A DNA stretch of 64,000 nucleotides from Andreesenia angusta. GTDB lineage: Bacteria > Bacillota > Clostridia > Tissierellales > Gottschalkiaceae. Below the pieces are notes generated by a model. It worked only from the letters and a program-made list of their open reading frames with translations. It had not been told where the DNA came from and did not search any database. The position numbers were made by a program, and so were the translations under genes. The stretch's first letter is position 1. Each line of letters begins with the position of its first letter. The stretch covers positions 62,001 through 126,000 of the forward strand of contig NZ_MKIE01000002.1 in the NCBI RefSeq assembly GCF_001855385.1. Direction: 5' to 3'. Below are positions 33,371 through 41,723 of this stretch, piece after piece.

Positions 33371-33775
33371 ATGAATATATATGGGAATGCAGACTTGCTG
33401 ACAGCGGCGATGAACGGGTCTATGTTGAAGGAAAAGGCTCTCAGTCAAAACTTGGCAAACATAAATACGCCTGACTACAAGAGGAAAGACGTGAAATTCC
33501 AGACAGAACTGAGCCGAGCGGTCTTTGGAGATGGAAAGCTTGAGCTAGCTGCGACAGATGAAAATCACATAACTAGAAGCGGAGGGCTTTCAAGCTACAA
33601 TCCGAAGATAGAGAGCATGAGCAATATTTCAGCTAGAAGAGACGGAAATGGAACCACTGTAGACGTCGAGATGGCTGAAAAGGCTAAGAATGCCATAATT
33701 TACAATGCCCTAGTTGGGCAGGTTTCAAGAAAATTCAATTCTCTCAAATCGGTTATAGCAGAAGGAGCGAAGTAA
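33371..33775 (+). CDS. flgB: Flagellar basal-body rod protein FlgB
   Basis: 134 residues with the N-terminal rod/hook motif ALSQNLANINTPDYKRKDV. Proximal rod subunit exported by the flagellar type III system. GGGAGG precedes ATG 33371. First gene of the fla/che operon, one base from flgC. Confidence 0.96.
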   Translation: MNIYGNADLLTAAMNGSMLKEKALSQNLANINTPDYKRKDVKFQTELSRAVFGDGKLELAATDENHITRSGGLSSYNPKIESMSNISARRDGNGTTVDVEMAEKAKNAIIYNALVGQVSRKFNSLKSVIAEGAK

Positions 33776-33776
33776 A

Positions 33777-34217
33777 ATGAGCATATTCAGTTCTATAAAT
33801 ATAAGTGCATCTGGACTCAACTCTGAGAGGACCAGGATGGATACGATATCTAAAAACATAGCTAATGCCAACACTACAAGGACAAGCGCAGGTACGCCTT
33901 ACAGAAGGCAGCTGGCTGTGTTCCAGGAGGATGGAGATGTGTCTTTCGACTCTATTCTCTCTAAAGCCAAGGAGAGCACGGAATCAAGCGGAGGGGTTAA
34001 GATTACGGGGATAGTTGAAGACCAAAGCGAGTTCAAACTAGTCTACGACCCGGGTCACCCTGACGCCAGAGAAGACGGCTACGTGGAGATGCCAAACGTA
34101 GATATAGTCAGAGAGATGGTAGACATGATAACTGCCACAAGGGCGTATGAAGCGAATCTTACATCTATAAACACGGCCAAGAGCATGGCCATGAAAGCCA
34201 TAGACATAGGAAAGTAG
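33777..34217 (+). CDS. flgC: Flagellar basal-body rod protein FlgC
   Basis: 146 residues; ISASGLNSERTRMDTISKNIANANTT start and a C-terminal helix EMVDMITATRAYEANLTSINT are typical of the family. Forms the proximal rod with FlgB and FliE. Spaced by one base from flgB, fourteen from fliE. Confidence 0.97.
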   Translation: MSIFSSINISASGLNSERTRMDTISKNIANANTTRTSAGTPYRRQLAVFQEDGDVSFDSILSKAKESTESSGGVKITGIVEDQSEFKLVYDPGHPDAREDGYVEMPNVDIVREMVDMITATRAYEANLTSINTAKSMAMKAIDIGK

Positions 34218-34230
34218 AAAGCGGGGATAA

Positions 34231-34539
34231 ATGATGAATATAAACGGAATCAGCAGTATATCGGGAAACGAGATGTTCAAAATAGATAAAGCAGGGTTTG
34301 AAGAGGCGCAAGAAAGCGAAGTCTCATTCCAGGACTTTCTAAAGCAGTCTATAAAGGAAGTGAACGAACTTCAAGTAGATGCAGAGAACAAGAACATAAT
34401 GCTTGCAACTGGTAAAATAGAGAATATACACGATGTCACCATAGCTTCGGAAAAAGCGAAAGTGGCGTTAGACCTTACTCTAGCTGTCAGAACCAAAGTA
34501 GTTGACGCCTACAGAGAAATAATGAGAATGCAAGTATAG
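34231..34539 (+). CDS. fliE: Flagellar hook-basal body complex protein FliE
   Basis: 102 residues: VSFQDFLKQSIKEVNELQVDA and DVTIASEKAKVALDLTLAVRTKVVDAY, the FliE pattern of the MS-ring/rod junction protein. GCGGGGA ribosome site; ATG 34234 is an alternative. Confidence 0.95.
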   Translation: MMNINGISSISGNEMFKIDKAGFEEAQESEVSFQDFLKQSIKEVNELQVDAENKNIMLATGKIENIHDVTIASEKAKVALDLTLAVRTKVVDAYREIMRMQV

Positions 34540-34564
34540 ACAAAGCTAGAGGTGAGGTGATTCG

Positions 34565-36127
34565 GTGGGTGATTTAATAGAGAAAATAAAAAATCAGCTG
34601 AATAGCTTTTGGAGCGGGACAGAAAAAAAGAGAAAAGTACTTATAATATCGGGACTGGCTGTGATTTTGATAGCCATTTCCTCGGCTATATTCTTCCTCA
34701 CTAGGACTGAATATGTGGTTTTATATGATAATCTGTCTCTAAAAGAAGCCGGAGCTATTACAGCAAGTTTAGACGAGCAGGGGATCCTCTGGAAAGAGGG
34801 CAAAGACGGCACGGAGCTATCGGTTCCGGCCAATATGAAAGACAAGGCCAAGATAAACTTGGCGGTGGAAGGACTTCCAGAGGAAAGGTATGATTTCGAT
34901 CAGGCTTTTCAGGACATGGACTGGACAACTACGGAGTATGACAAGAAGCAGAAACTGAAGTATGCGCTTGAAAACTCGCTTTCAAAGGACATAGCTTCTA
35001 TGGACGGGATAGAGAAGGCCGAGGTCAGGCTGACTATTCCAGAGGAGAGCGGGTATGTAATAAAGAACGATAGCAAGCCTACAGGCTCTGTATACCTGAC
35101 TATAGACAAGAAGTCGGGCATAAAGGCCGATGCCATAAGCGGAATACAGCATCTAGTGGCGAATGCGGTCAACGGCATGAACGCCATGGACGTATCTATA
35201 GTTGGAAACGACGGACAGCTCTTGAGCGAGCAGAGCAAGGACGGCGAGTCGGTGGACATGTCGGACCAGGTAACTGCGCAGCAAGCTATACAGGAGAAGC
35301 TGGACAATAGCATAAGGGGCTTCCTAGAGAACGCTTTCGGACGTGGCAAAGTAGACGTCAGGACAAGCGTGAAGATGAACTTCGACTCGGAAGTTGAAAA
35401 TATAACTGAGTACGAATCTCCTTTCGAAGGCGGAGAAGAAGGTATAGCCAGAAGCGTAGAGGAGATGGAAGAAAACTCCAGCAATACGACTGAAGGAGAG
35501 GTTCCAGGAGTGGAGCCAAACGCCGAAGACCAGCCTGCAGATTTTGTAGAGGTGGAAGGCCAGAATCAGGAGTACAGCAAAAATGAAAAAGTCACAAACT
35601 ACGAGATAAACGAAAGAAACAGGCAGATAAAGAAAGAGCCGGGCCAGATTGAGTCGGTGACGGTGGCTGTGCTTATAGATGAAAAGACTATAGGCGACGG
35701 GCTTACAGACGACAAGCGAGAGGAGATTTCAAACCTCATCTATGCAGCTACAGGCATAAAGACAGAGCAGGTTGAAGTTAGCGCTATGGCCTTTGGAGAC
35801 TCTTCAGAGGGCGAAGAATCAGCTGAGGAAGAGGCAGCAGGCGTGCCTATATGGGTGTTTGCGCTTATAGGAGCAGGGGTGCTTGCAATAGGCCTTATAG
35901 CTTTCATTCTCTACAGAAGAAAGAAGAAGAGAGAAGAGGAGCTTGCGCTTGAAGAGGCCAAGAGGCTTGAGCTTGAAGCCATGGTCGATGAAACTATGGA
36001 GTACATGGAAGACGACATAGAGTTTGGAGTAGAGAAGTCAAGGCAGAAAGATCAGATTGCCAAGTTCATAGATCAGAAGCCGGAGATAATAGCCCAGCTT
36101 TTAAGAACTTGGATAAACGAAGAATAG
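34565..36127 (+). CDS. fliF: Flagellar MS-ring protein FliF
   Basis: 520 residues with membrane helices near 26-46 and 430-450, a ring-building periplasmic-side region (EYVVLYDNLSLKEAGAI, AEVRLTIPEESGY) and a C-terminal FliG-binding tail (PEIIAQLLRTWI). GTG start with GAGGTGATTCG. Acidic Glu/Asn-rich insert at about 300-340. Confidence 0.97.
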   Translation: MGDLIEKIKNQLNSFWSGTEKKRKVLIISGLAVILIAISSAIFFLTRTEYVVLYDNLSLKEAGAITASLDEQGILWKEGKDGTELSVPANMKDKAKINLAVEGLPEERYDFDQAFQDMDWTTTEYDKKQKLKYALENSLSKDIASMDGIEKAEVRLTIPEESGYVIKNDSKPTGSVYLTIDKKSGIKADAISGIQHLVANAVNGMNAMDVSIVGNDGQLLSEQSKDGESVDMSDQVTAQQAIQEKLDNSIRGFLENAFGRGKVDVRTSVKMNFDSEVENITEYESPFEGGEEGIARSVEEMEENSSNTTEGEVPGVEPNAEDQPADFVEVEGQNQEYSKNEKVTNYEINERNRQIKKEPGQIESVTVAVLIDEKTIGDGLTDDKREEISNLIYAATGIKTEQVEVSAMAFGDSSEGEESAEEEAAGVPIWVFALIGAGVLAIGLIAFILYRRKKKREEELALEEAKRLELEAMVDETMEYMEDDIEFGVEKSRQKDQIAKFIDQKPEIIAQLLRTWINEE

Positions 36128-36137
36128 AGGTGGAACA

Positions 36138-37148
36138 ATGCCTGTAAAAACAGAGGAACTTAGTGGAAAAGAGAAGACAGCAGTCCTGCTCATAACGCTT
36201 GGGTCGCAGAAGTCTGCGGAGATATTCAAGCACTTGAGCGAGGAGGAAATAGAAGAGCTGACACTTGAGATAGCGAATATGAGGATGGTTTCGCCGGAAG
36301 TGAAAGAAGAGGTTCTAAACGAGTTCTACGAGATATGCATGGCTCAAGAGTATATATCAGAGGGCGGGGTAGGATACGCCAGAGACATACTCGAGCAGGC
36401 TGTGGGTGGAGACAAGGCCATAGACATAATAAACAAGCTTACAGCGTCCCTCCAGGTGAGGCCGTTTGAGTTTGCAAGAAAAGTGGACCCGAACCAGCTG
36501 CTGAACTACATGCAGGGAGAGCATCCGCAGACTATAGCGCTGGTGCTTTCCTACCTGAGCTCGTCTCAGTCGGCCCAGATACTCTCTAAGCTTTCGCCGG
36601 ACAAGCAGTCTGAAGTGGCTAGAAGGATAGCCAAGATGGACAGGACTTCGCCGGAGGTTATAAAGGAAGTCGAGAGCATCTTGGAGAACAAGTTCTCTAA
36701 TCTCGTTTCGCAGGACTACACAAGTGCCGGCGGAATAGACGCAGTTGTAGAGATACTGAATGCAATAGACAGGGGAACAGAGAAGTTCATAATGGAAGAG
36801 CTAGAGGACTCGGATGCAGAGCTGAGCGAAGAGATCAAGAAGAGAATGTTTGTGTTCGAGGACATAATAAACCTGGACACAAGGTCTATACAGAGGTTTA
36901 TAAGAGAGATAGACAACGCTCTCTGGTCGGTAGCGCTGAAAGGAGCCTCCGACGATGTGAAGGAAGCCATATTCGGGAATATGTCGAAGCGTCTAGTGGA
37001 GATGATAAAAGAGGATATGGAGTTTGCCGGGCCTGTTAGAGTCAAGGACATAGAAGAGGCTCAACAGAAAGTTGTAAATGTGATAAGAAAGCTAGAGGAA
37101 GAAGGAGAGATCGTTACCCCTAGGGGAGGAGATGAGATGATTGTCTAA
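36138..37148 (+). CDS. fliG: Flagellar motor switch protein FliG
   Basis: 336 residues. EHPQ motif in GEHPQTIALVLSYLSSSQ, armadillo-like middle domain and charged C-terminal torque helix (TRSIQRFIREIDNALWSVAL). Couples the stator to rotation. Overlaps fliH by eight bases. Confidence 0.97.
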   Translation: MPVKTEELSGKEKTAVLLITLGSQKSAEIFKHLSEEEIEELTLEIANMRMVSPEVKEEVLNEFYEICMAQEYISEGGVGYARDILEQAVGGDKAIDIINKLTASLQVRPFEFARKVDPNQLLNYMQGEHPQTIALVLSYLSSSQSAQILSKLSPDKQSEVARRIAKMDRTSPEVIKEVESILENKFSNLVSQDYTSAGGIDAVVEILNAIDRGTEKFIMEELEDSDAELSEEIKKRMFVFEDIINLDTRSIQRFIREIDNALWSVALKGASDDVKEAIFGNMSKRLVEMIKEDMEFAGPVRVKDIEEAQQKVVNVIRKLEEEGEIVTPRGGDEMIV

Positions 37149-37908
37149 GATTATCAGATCTTCTGACGTTATAACCATAAACGACTACAGCAGTCATTAC
37201 AGAAAGGCCGACTCCATAGTCGAAAAGTCTATGGAGGAAGCTGAAGCCATAATAAGAGACGCAAACGAACAGAGTATAGAGATTCTAGAGAAGGCCAAAA
37301 CAGAGGCCGAGAATCTCGTTTCGAATGCTGTCTCTGAGGCTGAAAGAGCTGCCGCAGAGATGTTTGAGTCGAGCAGAGAGAGAGGCTATGCAGAGGGCCA
37401 CAGCGAAGGCTACGAAAAAGGCTATGCAGAGGGCCACAGTGAAGGCTATGAAAAATCCTACACAGAAACCACGGAGAGCAGGAAGGCCATACTGGATGAA
37501 GCAAACGAAATAAAGAAGAGCTACCTAGAGGAGAGAACCCGCAGCTTGGAAGCGCTGGAGCCGGAGATTGTAAAGCTTGTAAAAGAAGTGTGCGAAAAAG
37601 TGATAAACAGCGAGATGGAGCGGGAAGACTACATGGTGGACTTGATACTCAAAGGGATCGCGAGCTTAAGCGAAAAAGACAACCTTATAATAAGGGTCTC
37701 CAAAGAGGACTATAAAAACGTGATGGACTTTAAACCCGAAATACTGTCTAGAGGAAGCCTGATAGAGGACATAGACATAAAGCTAGACAGCAATCTGCAA
37801 AAGGGCGACTGTGTGATAGAGTCGGCTCAGGGGAACGTAAACTCGAGCATATCCCTGCAGATAGAGGAAATGAAAAAGATTCTAGATGACTTGCTTTTAG
37901 GAGAGTAG
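37141..37908 (+). CDS. fliH: Flagellar assembly protein FliH
   Basis: 255 residues. Long helix rich in Glu/Ala, a GxxxG repeat block (six steps) near residues 82-105, and the C-terminal V1-like stator domain. Binds and regulates FliI. TTG 37141 lies inside fliG with GGGGAGGAGATGAG upstream. The GxxxG block is encoded by two nearly identical 36-base units. Confidence 0.9.
   Translation: MSKIIRSSDVITINDYSSHYRKADSIVEKSMEEAEAIIRDANEQSIEILEKAKTEAENLVSNAVSEAERAAAEMFESSRERGYAEGHSEGYEKGYAEGHSEGYEKSYTETTESRKAILDEANEIKKSYLEERTRSLEALEPEIVKLVKEVCEKVINSEMEREDYMVDLILKGIASLSEKDNLIIRVSKEDYKNVMDFKPEILSRGSLIEDIDIKLDSNLQKGDCVIESAQGNVNSSISLQIEEMKKILDDLLLGE
37384..37455 (+). repeat. Two tandem 36-bp units in fliH
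   Basis: 37384-37419 and 37420-37455 differ at two third positions only (AGC/AGT, TAC/TAT). Each encodes GYAEGHSEGYEK. Recent duplication of the FliH glycine-repeat block. Confidence 0.9.
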
Positions 37909-37911
37909 AAT

Positions 37912-39225
37912 ATGAGTGAAATAAACCTGGGCAAATATATAGAGAGAGTAAGGGAGTCAGAGTTCATAAAGTACAGCGGAAAGATAACGAAGGTTACGGG
38001 GCTCACCATAGAGTCTAAGGGCCCTCTTTCCAGCATAGGAGAGCTTTGCTACATATACCCCTTTGACAACTCGGAACCTATAACAGGAGAGGTCGTAGGG
38101 TTCAAAGATGAAAAAATACTGCTTATGCCGTTTGGAGATATGGACGGAATAGGCCCTGGAAGCACTGTGATAGCCAGCGGTCACTCGCTGAGAGTAGGAG
38201 TGGGAGAGGAGCTTCTAGGCAGAGTTATAGATGGCCTTGGAAAGCCGATAGACAACAAAGGTCCAATAAAGACAGAAAAATACTATCCTGTTTCCAACAC
38301 ACCGCCTAATCCGCTGAAGAGAAAGAAGATAAGGGAAGTGCTTCCGCTTGGGGTGAAGGCCATAGACGGGCTTTTGACTTGCGGAAAGGGCCAGAGGATA
38401 GGTATATTCGCAGGAAGTGGTGTTGGGAAGAGTACTTTGATGGGTATGATAGCCAGAAACGCCGAATCCGACATAAACGTGATAGGGCTTATAGGAGAGA
38501 GGGGCAGAGAGGTAAGGGAATTCATAGAGAACGACCTCAAGGAAGAAGGACTTGCCAGGTCGGTGCTCGTGGTGGCGACTTCCGACCAGCCTGCACTTGT
38601 AAGGATGAAGGCGGCCATGCTGACTACAGCCATAGCTGAGTATTTCAGAGACAAGGGAAATAACGTTACCATGCTTATGGACTCCCTCACAAGGTTTGCC
38701 ATGGCTCAAAGGGAGATAGGCCTTGCGATAGGCGAGCCGCCAGTCAGTAGGGGGTTTACGCCGTCTGTATTCGCACTTTTTCCCAAGCTGCTTGAAAGGG
38801 CAGGGGCATCCGACATAGGGACTATAACTGCACTCTACACGGTGCTTGTAGACGGAGACGATATGAACGAGCCTATAACAGACACCGTAAGGGGTATACT
38901 GGACGGGCACATAGTGCTTTCGAGAAAGCTCGCAAGCCAGAACCACTACCCTGCAATAGATGTGCTTCAGAGCGTCAGCAGGGTTATGACTAACATATGT
39001 GAAAAAGACCATGTAGACAGGTCTAACAGGATAAAAGACCTTATGGCTACCTACAGAGAGTCGGAAGACCTTATAAACATAGGGGCGTATAGAAAAGGCA
39101 CCAATAAGAAGATAGACAGCGCGGTGGAAAAGCACGAGAGTATAGAGTCTTTCGTGACCCAGGGCATGCACGAGAAGTATTCGTTTGAAGAGATAAAGTC
39201 GCATATGGAGTCGCTTTTAGAATAA
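37912..39225 (+). CDS. fliI: Flagellum-specific ATPase FliI
   Basis: 437 residues. Walker A GIFAGSGVGKSTLMGM, Walker B TMLMDSLTRFAMAQREI and the FliI/F1-beta-like GERGREVREFIE. Energises export with FliH and FliJ. Starts three bases after fliH. A 329-residue frame on the opposite strand here is a codon-bias shadow. Confidence 0.98.
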   Translation: MSEINLGKYIERVRESEFIKYSGKITKVTGLTIESKGPLSSIGELCYIYPFDNSEPITGEVVGFKDEKILLMPFGDMDGIGPGSTVIASGHSLRVGVGEELLGRVIDGLGKPIDNKGPIKTEKYYPVSNTPPNPLKRKKIREVLPLGVKAIDGLLTCGKGQRIGIFAGSGVGKSTLMGMIARNAESDINVIGLIGERGREVREFIENDLKEEGLARSVLVVATSDQPALVRMKAAMLTTAIAEYFRDKGNNVTMLMDSLTRFAMAQREIGLAIGEPPVSRGFTPSVFALFPKLLERAGASDIGTITALYTVLVDGDDMNEPITDTVRGILDGHIVLSRKLASQNHYPAIDVLQSVSRVMTNICEKDHVDRSNRIKDLMATYRESEDLINIGAYRKGTNKKIDSAVEKHESIESFVTQGMHEKYSFEEIKSHMESLLE

Positions 39226-39246
39226 GAGATCGAGGGAGTGGAGGCT

Positions 39247-39699
39247 TTGGCTAAATTCAAGTTTGGTCTTCAGAGAGTACTCGAGATAAAGGAAAAATTT
39301 GAAGACGAGAAAAAGAACAGCTACGCCGAACAAAAGAAGAAGCTTGAAGAGGAAAACCTGAAGCTAGAGAAGCTCAAGGTGGACATGGAGCAAATAAGGA
39401 CTGAGAGAAATTCTGCAAGCGGAGAGAGCATGAAGATCAGAGAGCTTTCATACTACGGCAACTACATCCGGGGGCTGAGCAGCATGATTGAAGTTCAAAA
39501 CACCAGAGTAGAGGAAAAAGAGCAGACGGTGGAGTCTGCAAGAGAAGAGCTTCTGGAAGCTACGAAAGACAGGAGAATACTTGAGAACCTGAAGCTCAGA
39601 AGCTTGGAGCAGTACAAGTATGAATTAAAGCAAGAGGAAGACAAGCTGACAGACCAGTTTGTAAGCTACAGCAGCTCGAAAAAGACCAGGGAGGATTAG
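39247..39699 (+). CDS. fliJ: Flagellar export chaperone FliJ
   Basis: 150 residues, almost entirely coiled coil (FKFGLQRVLEIKEKFEDEKK ...). TTG 39247 is favoured over GTG 39238 because AGGGAG (39233-39238) is then eight bases upstream. Family start matches. Next gene starts after one base. Confidence 0.9.
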   Translation: MAKFKFGLQRVLEIKEKFEDEKKNSYAEQKKKLEEENLKLEKLKVDMEQIRTERNSASGESMKIRELSYYGNYIRGLSSMIEVQNTRVEEKEQTVESAREELLEATKDRRILENLKLRSLEQYKYELKQEEDKLTDQFVSYSSSKKTRED

Positions 39700-39700
39700 A

Positions 39701-40951
39701 ATGAGTGAAACAAACATAAGTGAAGAAGTAGTAGAAAAAAAATCTAGAAAACCAAAAGTCCTTGGAATAATAGCTGTGCTGCTGATCAGCATTTTAGTAG
39801 TTACATACCTCGTAAGCGACACTTTCAAGGGGATAGTGGACGGTGTGCTAGAGGACATACCTGTTATAGGCGGGATAATAGCCGGACAGCCTACCGAGGA
39901 AGAACTGGACAAAAGGGAAGACGAGATAGCGAAGTACTATGTGGAAGATCTTGACCCTAAATCGGCAGCTGAGAAGCTGTACATAGTAAAGGGCGAGGAC
40001 ATGGCCCTCTACAGCAGGCTGCTGAGGAGAATGGACCAGATATCAGCCCAGAAGACAGACAAGGTGCTAGACGAGATAAGAAATATAGAGATAAGAAGCG
40101 ACTTCTTGACAGATATATACAAAGAGGTCCAGGATGAAAAGTCGGTGGCAGTTCAGGACAAGGCCAAGGAGCTTGAGTCCATGAGCGTAAGGGCTGCCGT
40201 GGACAGCATAATGGACGGGTCAAGCTACTCTGAGGGAGAGATAGAGAAGACGTTTCTCTACATGAACGACACAGCTTCGGCAGAGATACTCTACTACCTT
40301 GACGGAGGCACTAGGAGCGACATACTATACAAGCTTTCAGACTTGGACATGGGCAGGAAAAAGCAGTTAGACAAGCTGATAGAACAGAAGACTGCAGAAG
40401 AGTCCGAAAAAGACGAGAAAGCAGGGTCGCTTGCGAATATCCACACGGTGGGAAATCCGAAAGAGTCCGCACTTGTGCTTGGGACAGATGAAGAGATAGA
40501 TATAAACATACTGGCTAGGACTTTCATGATGATGTCTGAAAAAGCATCTGCCGAGATACTCGTAAACGTAAAAGATCAGGAGTTTCTAGACAGGCTCTAT
40601 GCAGAGATAGAGCTAGAGGAAAGTCTACGCGGCACGGACCAGTCGGTGCTCGTGCTTATAAGCGAAATAAGGGCCTACCTTATGGAGTACGAGGAGAAGC
40701 TAGGAAAGCTTGTGAAGGTGTACCAGAGGATGAACACCCAGCTTGCAGCCGACTCGATACTGGAGCTGCTGGCCAATGAGAATGAGCTTACAGTTCTTCA
40801 GATAAGAGAGCAGGACGGCTACTCGCTTTCAGACTATATAGTGGCTGTAGACATAATGAAGAGGATGAGAGATGCCAATCTGAAAGACATATTCGAGAAC
40901 ATGGAAGCCACAGATGTATCTAGGATAACCAGAATTCTCTCGGAAGAGTAG
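39701..40951 (+). CDS. Enlarged YlxF/MotE-like flagellar protein with repeated MgtE-N-like units
   Basis: 416 residues. A single membrane helix (VLGIIAVLLISILVVTYLVS, about 20-39) is followed by helical repeats that each carry AA/SA-x-IL-x(n)-LY patterns: around 87-130 (SAAEKLYIVKGEDMALYSRLL), 188-225 (ASAEILYYLDGGTRSDILYKL), 285-310 (ASAEILVNVKDQEFLDRLY) and 345-400. The common YlxF/MotE between fliJ and fliK in Firmicutes is about half this length, a coiled coil plus one MgtE-N-like domain. Position fits that gene, so I infer an expanded homologue. The IS607-type element follows its stop by 35 bases. Confidence 0.72.
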   Translation: MSETNISEEVVEKKSRKPKVLGIIAVLLISILVVTYLVSDTFKGIVDGVLEDIPVIGGIIAGQPTEEELDKREDEIAKYYVEDLDPKSAAEKLYIVKGEDMALYSRLLRRMDQISAQKTDKVLDEIRNIEIRSDFLTDIYKEVQDEKSVAVQDKAKELESMSVRAAVDSIMDGSSYSEGEIEKTFLYMNDTASAEILYYLDGGTRSDILYKLSDLDMGRKKQLDKLIEQKTAEESEKDEKAGSLANIHTVGNPKESALVLGTDEEIDINILARTFMMMSEKASAEILVNVKDQEFLDRLYAEIELEESLRGTDQSVLVLISEIRAYLMEYEEKLGKLVKVYQRMNTQLAADSILELLANENELTVLQIREQDGYSLSDYIVAVDIMKRMRDANLKDIFENMEATDVSRITRILSEE

Positions 40952-41061
40952 AGTTTTAGTTATATATGTTGTAAAATAATGTGACAGGAGGTTTCTTTAG
41001 TTACTAAAAATATAGACAAAAGTGTTTTAATGTGTCATCTTATACCCAAGAGGTGATGATA

Positions 41062-41723
41062 ATGCAAAGAAAACACACTACAGACTATAAACCAAAAGAT
41101 TTTGCAGAACTACTCAATGTGTCGGTAAAGACGCTTCAAAGATGGGATAGGGAAGGGATTCTTGTAGCAAAAAGGACACCTACAAACAGAAGGTACTACA
41201 CATACAATCAGTACCTTGAATATAAAGGTATAAATGAAAACAAACAGGATAAACAAAACGTAGTCTATACTAGGGTCTCTACTAACAATCAGACAGATGA
41301 CCTTAAAAATCAAGCAGAATTTCTTCTAAACTACACAGCTTCTAAAGGTATGATTATAGACGAGATAATTAAAGATGTCGGCAGAGGGTTAAACTATAAT
41401 CGAAAACATTGGAACAAGCTTATAAATGACTGCATGGAGAACAAAATAGATACTATAGTAGTTTCTCACAAAGACAGGTTTATAAGATTTGGGTTTGAAT
41501 GGTTCGAAAGATTTCTTAGAAAGTTCGGTGTAAGATAATAGTTGTCAACAACGAACTGTTGTCTCCACAAGAAGAATTGGTTCAAGATATCACATCCATA
41601 CTGCACGTCTTTAGTTGTAGAATATACGGTCTAAGAAAGTACAAGAAGAAGGTGAAAGAAGATGAAGAAATCAATAAGAGCTTACAAGACAGAAATATAT
41701 CCCACAGAAAGTCAGAAAGTTAA
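41062..41723 (+). pseudogene. tnpA: IS607 TnpA serine transposase, frameshifted
   Basis: ATG 41062 after AAGAGGTGATG. MerR-type HTH (PKDFAELLNVSVKTLQRWD), then the resolvase domain with catalytic Ser in VVYTRVSTNNQTDDLKNQ, up to ERFLRKFGVR and a TAA at 41536. The missing C-terminus is present in the next frame from 41532: KIIVVNNELLSPQEELVQ, then HVFSCRIYGLRKYKK, ending at 41723 inside tnpB. A loss of one base at about 41530-41532 restores a 220-residue protein, the usual size. The present product lacks the last ~60 residues, so transposition in cis is probably lost. Confidence 0.85.

Noticed and set aside
38215..39204. 329-codon open frame on the minus strand
   Set aside because: Lies wholly opposite fliI, has Arg/Tyr/His-rich nonsense composition, no ribosome site; caused by biased codons of the real gene.
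41520..41545. Programmed frameshift in tnpA
   Set aside because: No slippery heptamer or downstream stimulatory structure at the break; a simple one-base loss is more likely, although not excluded.
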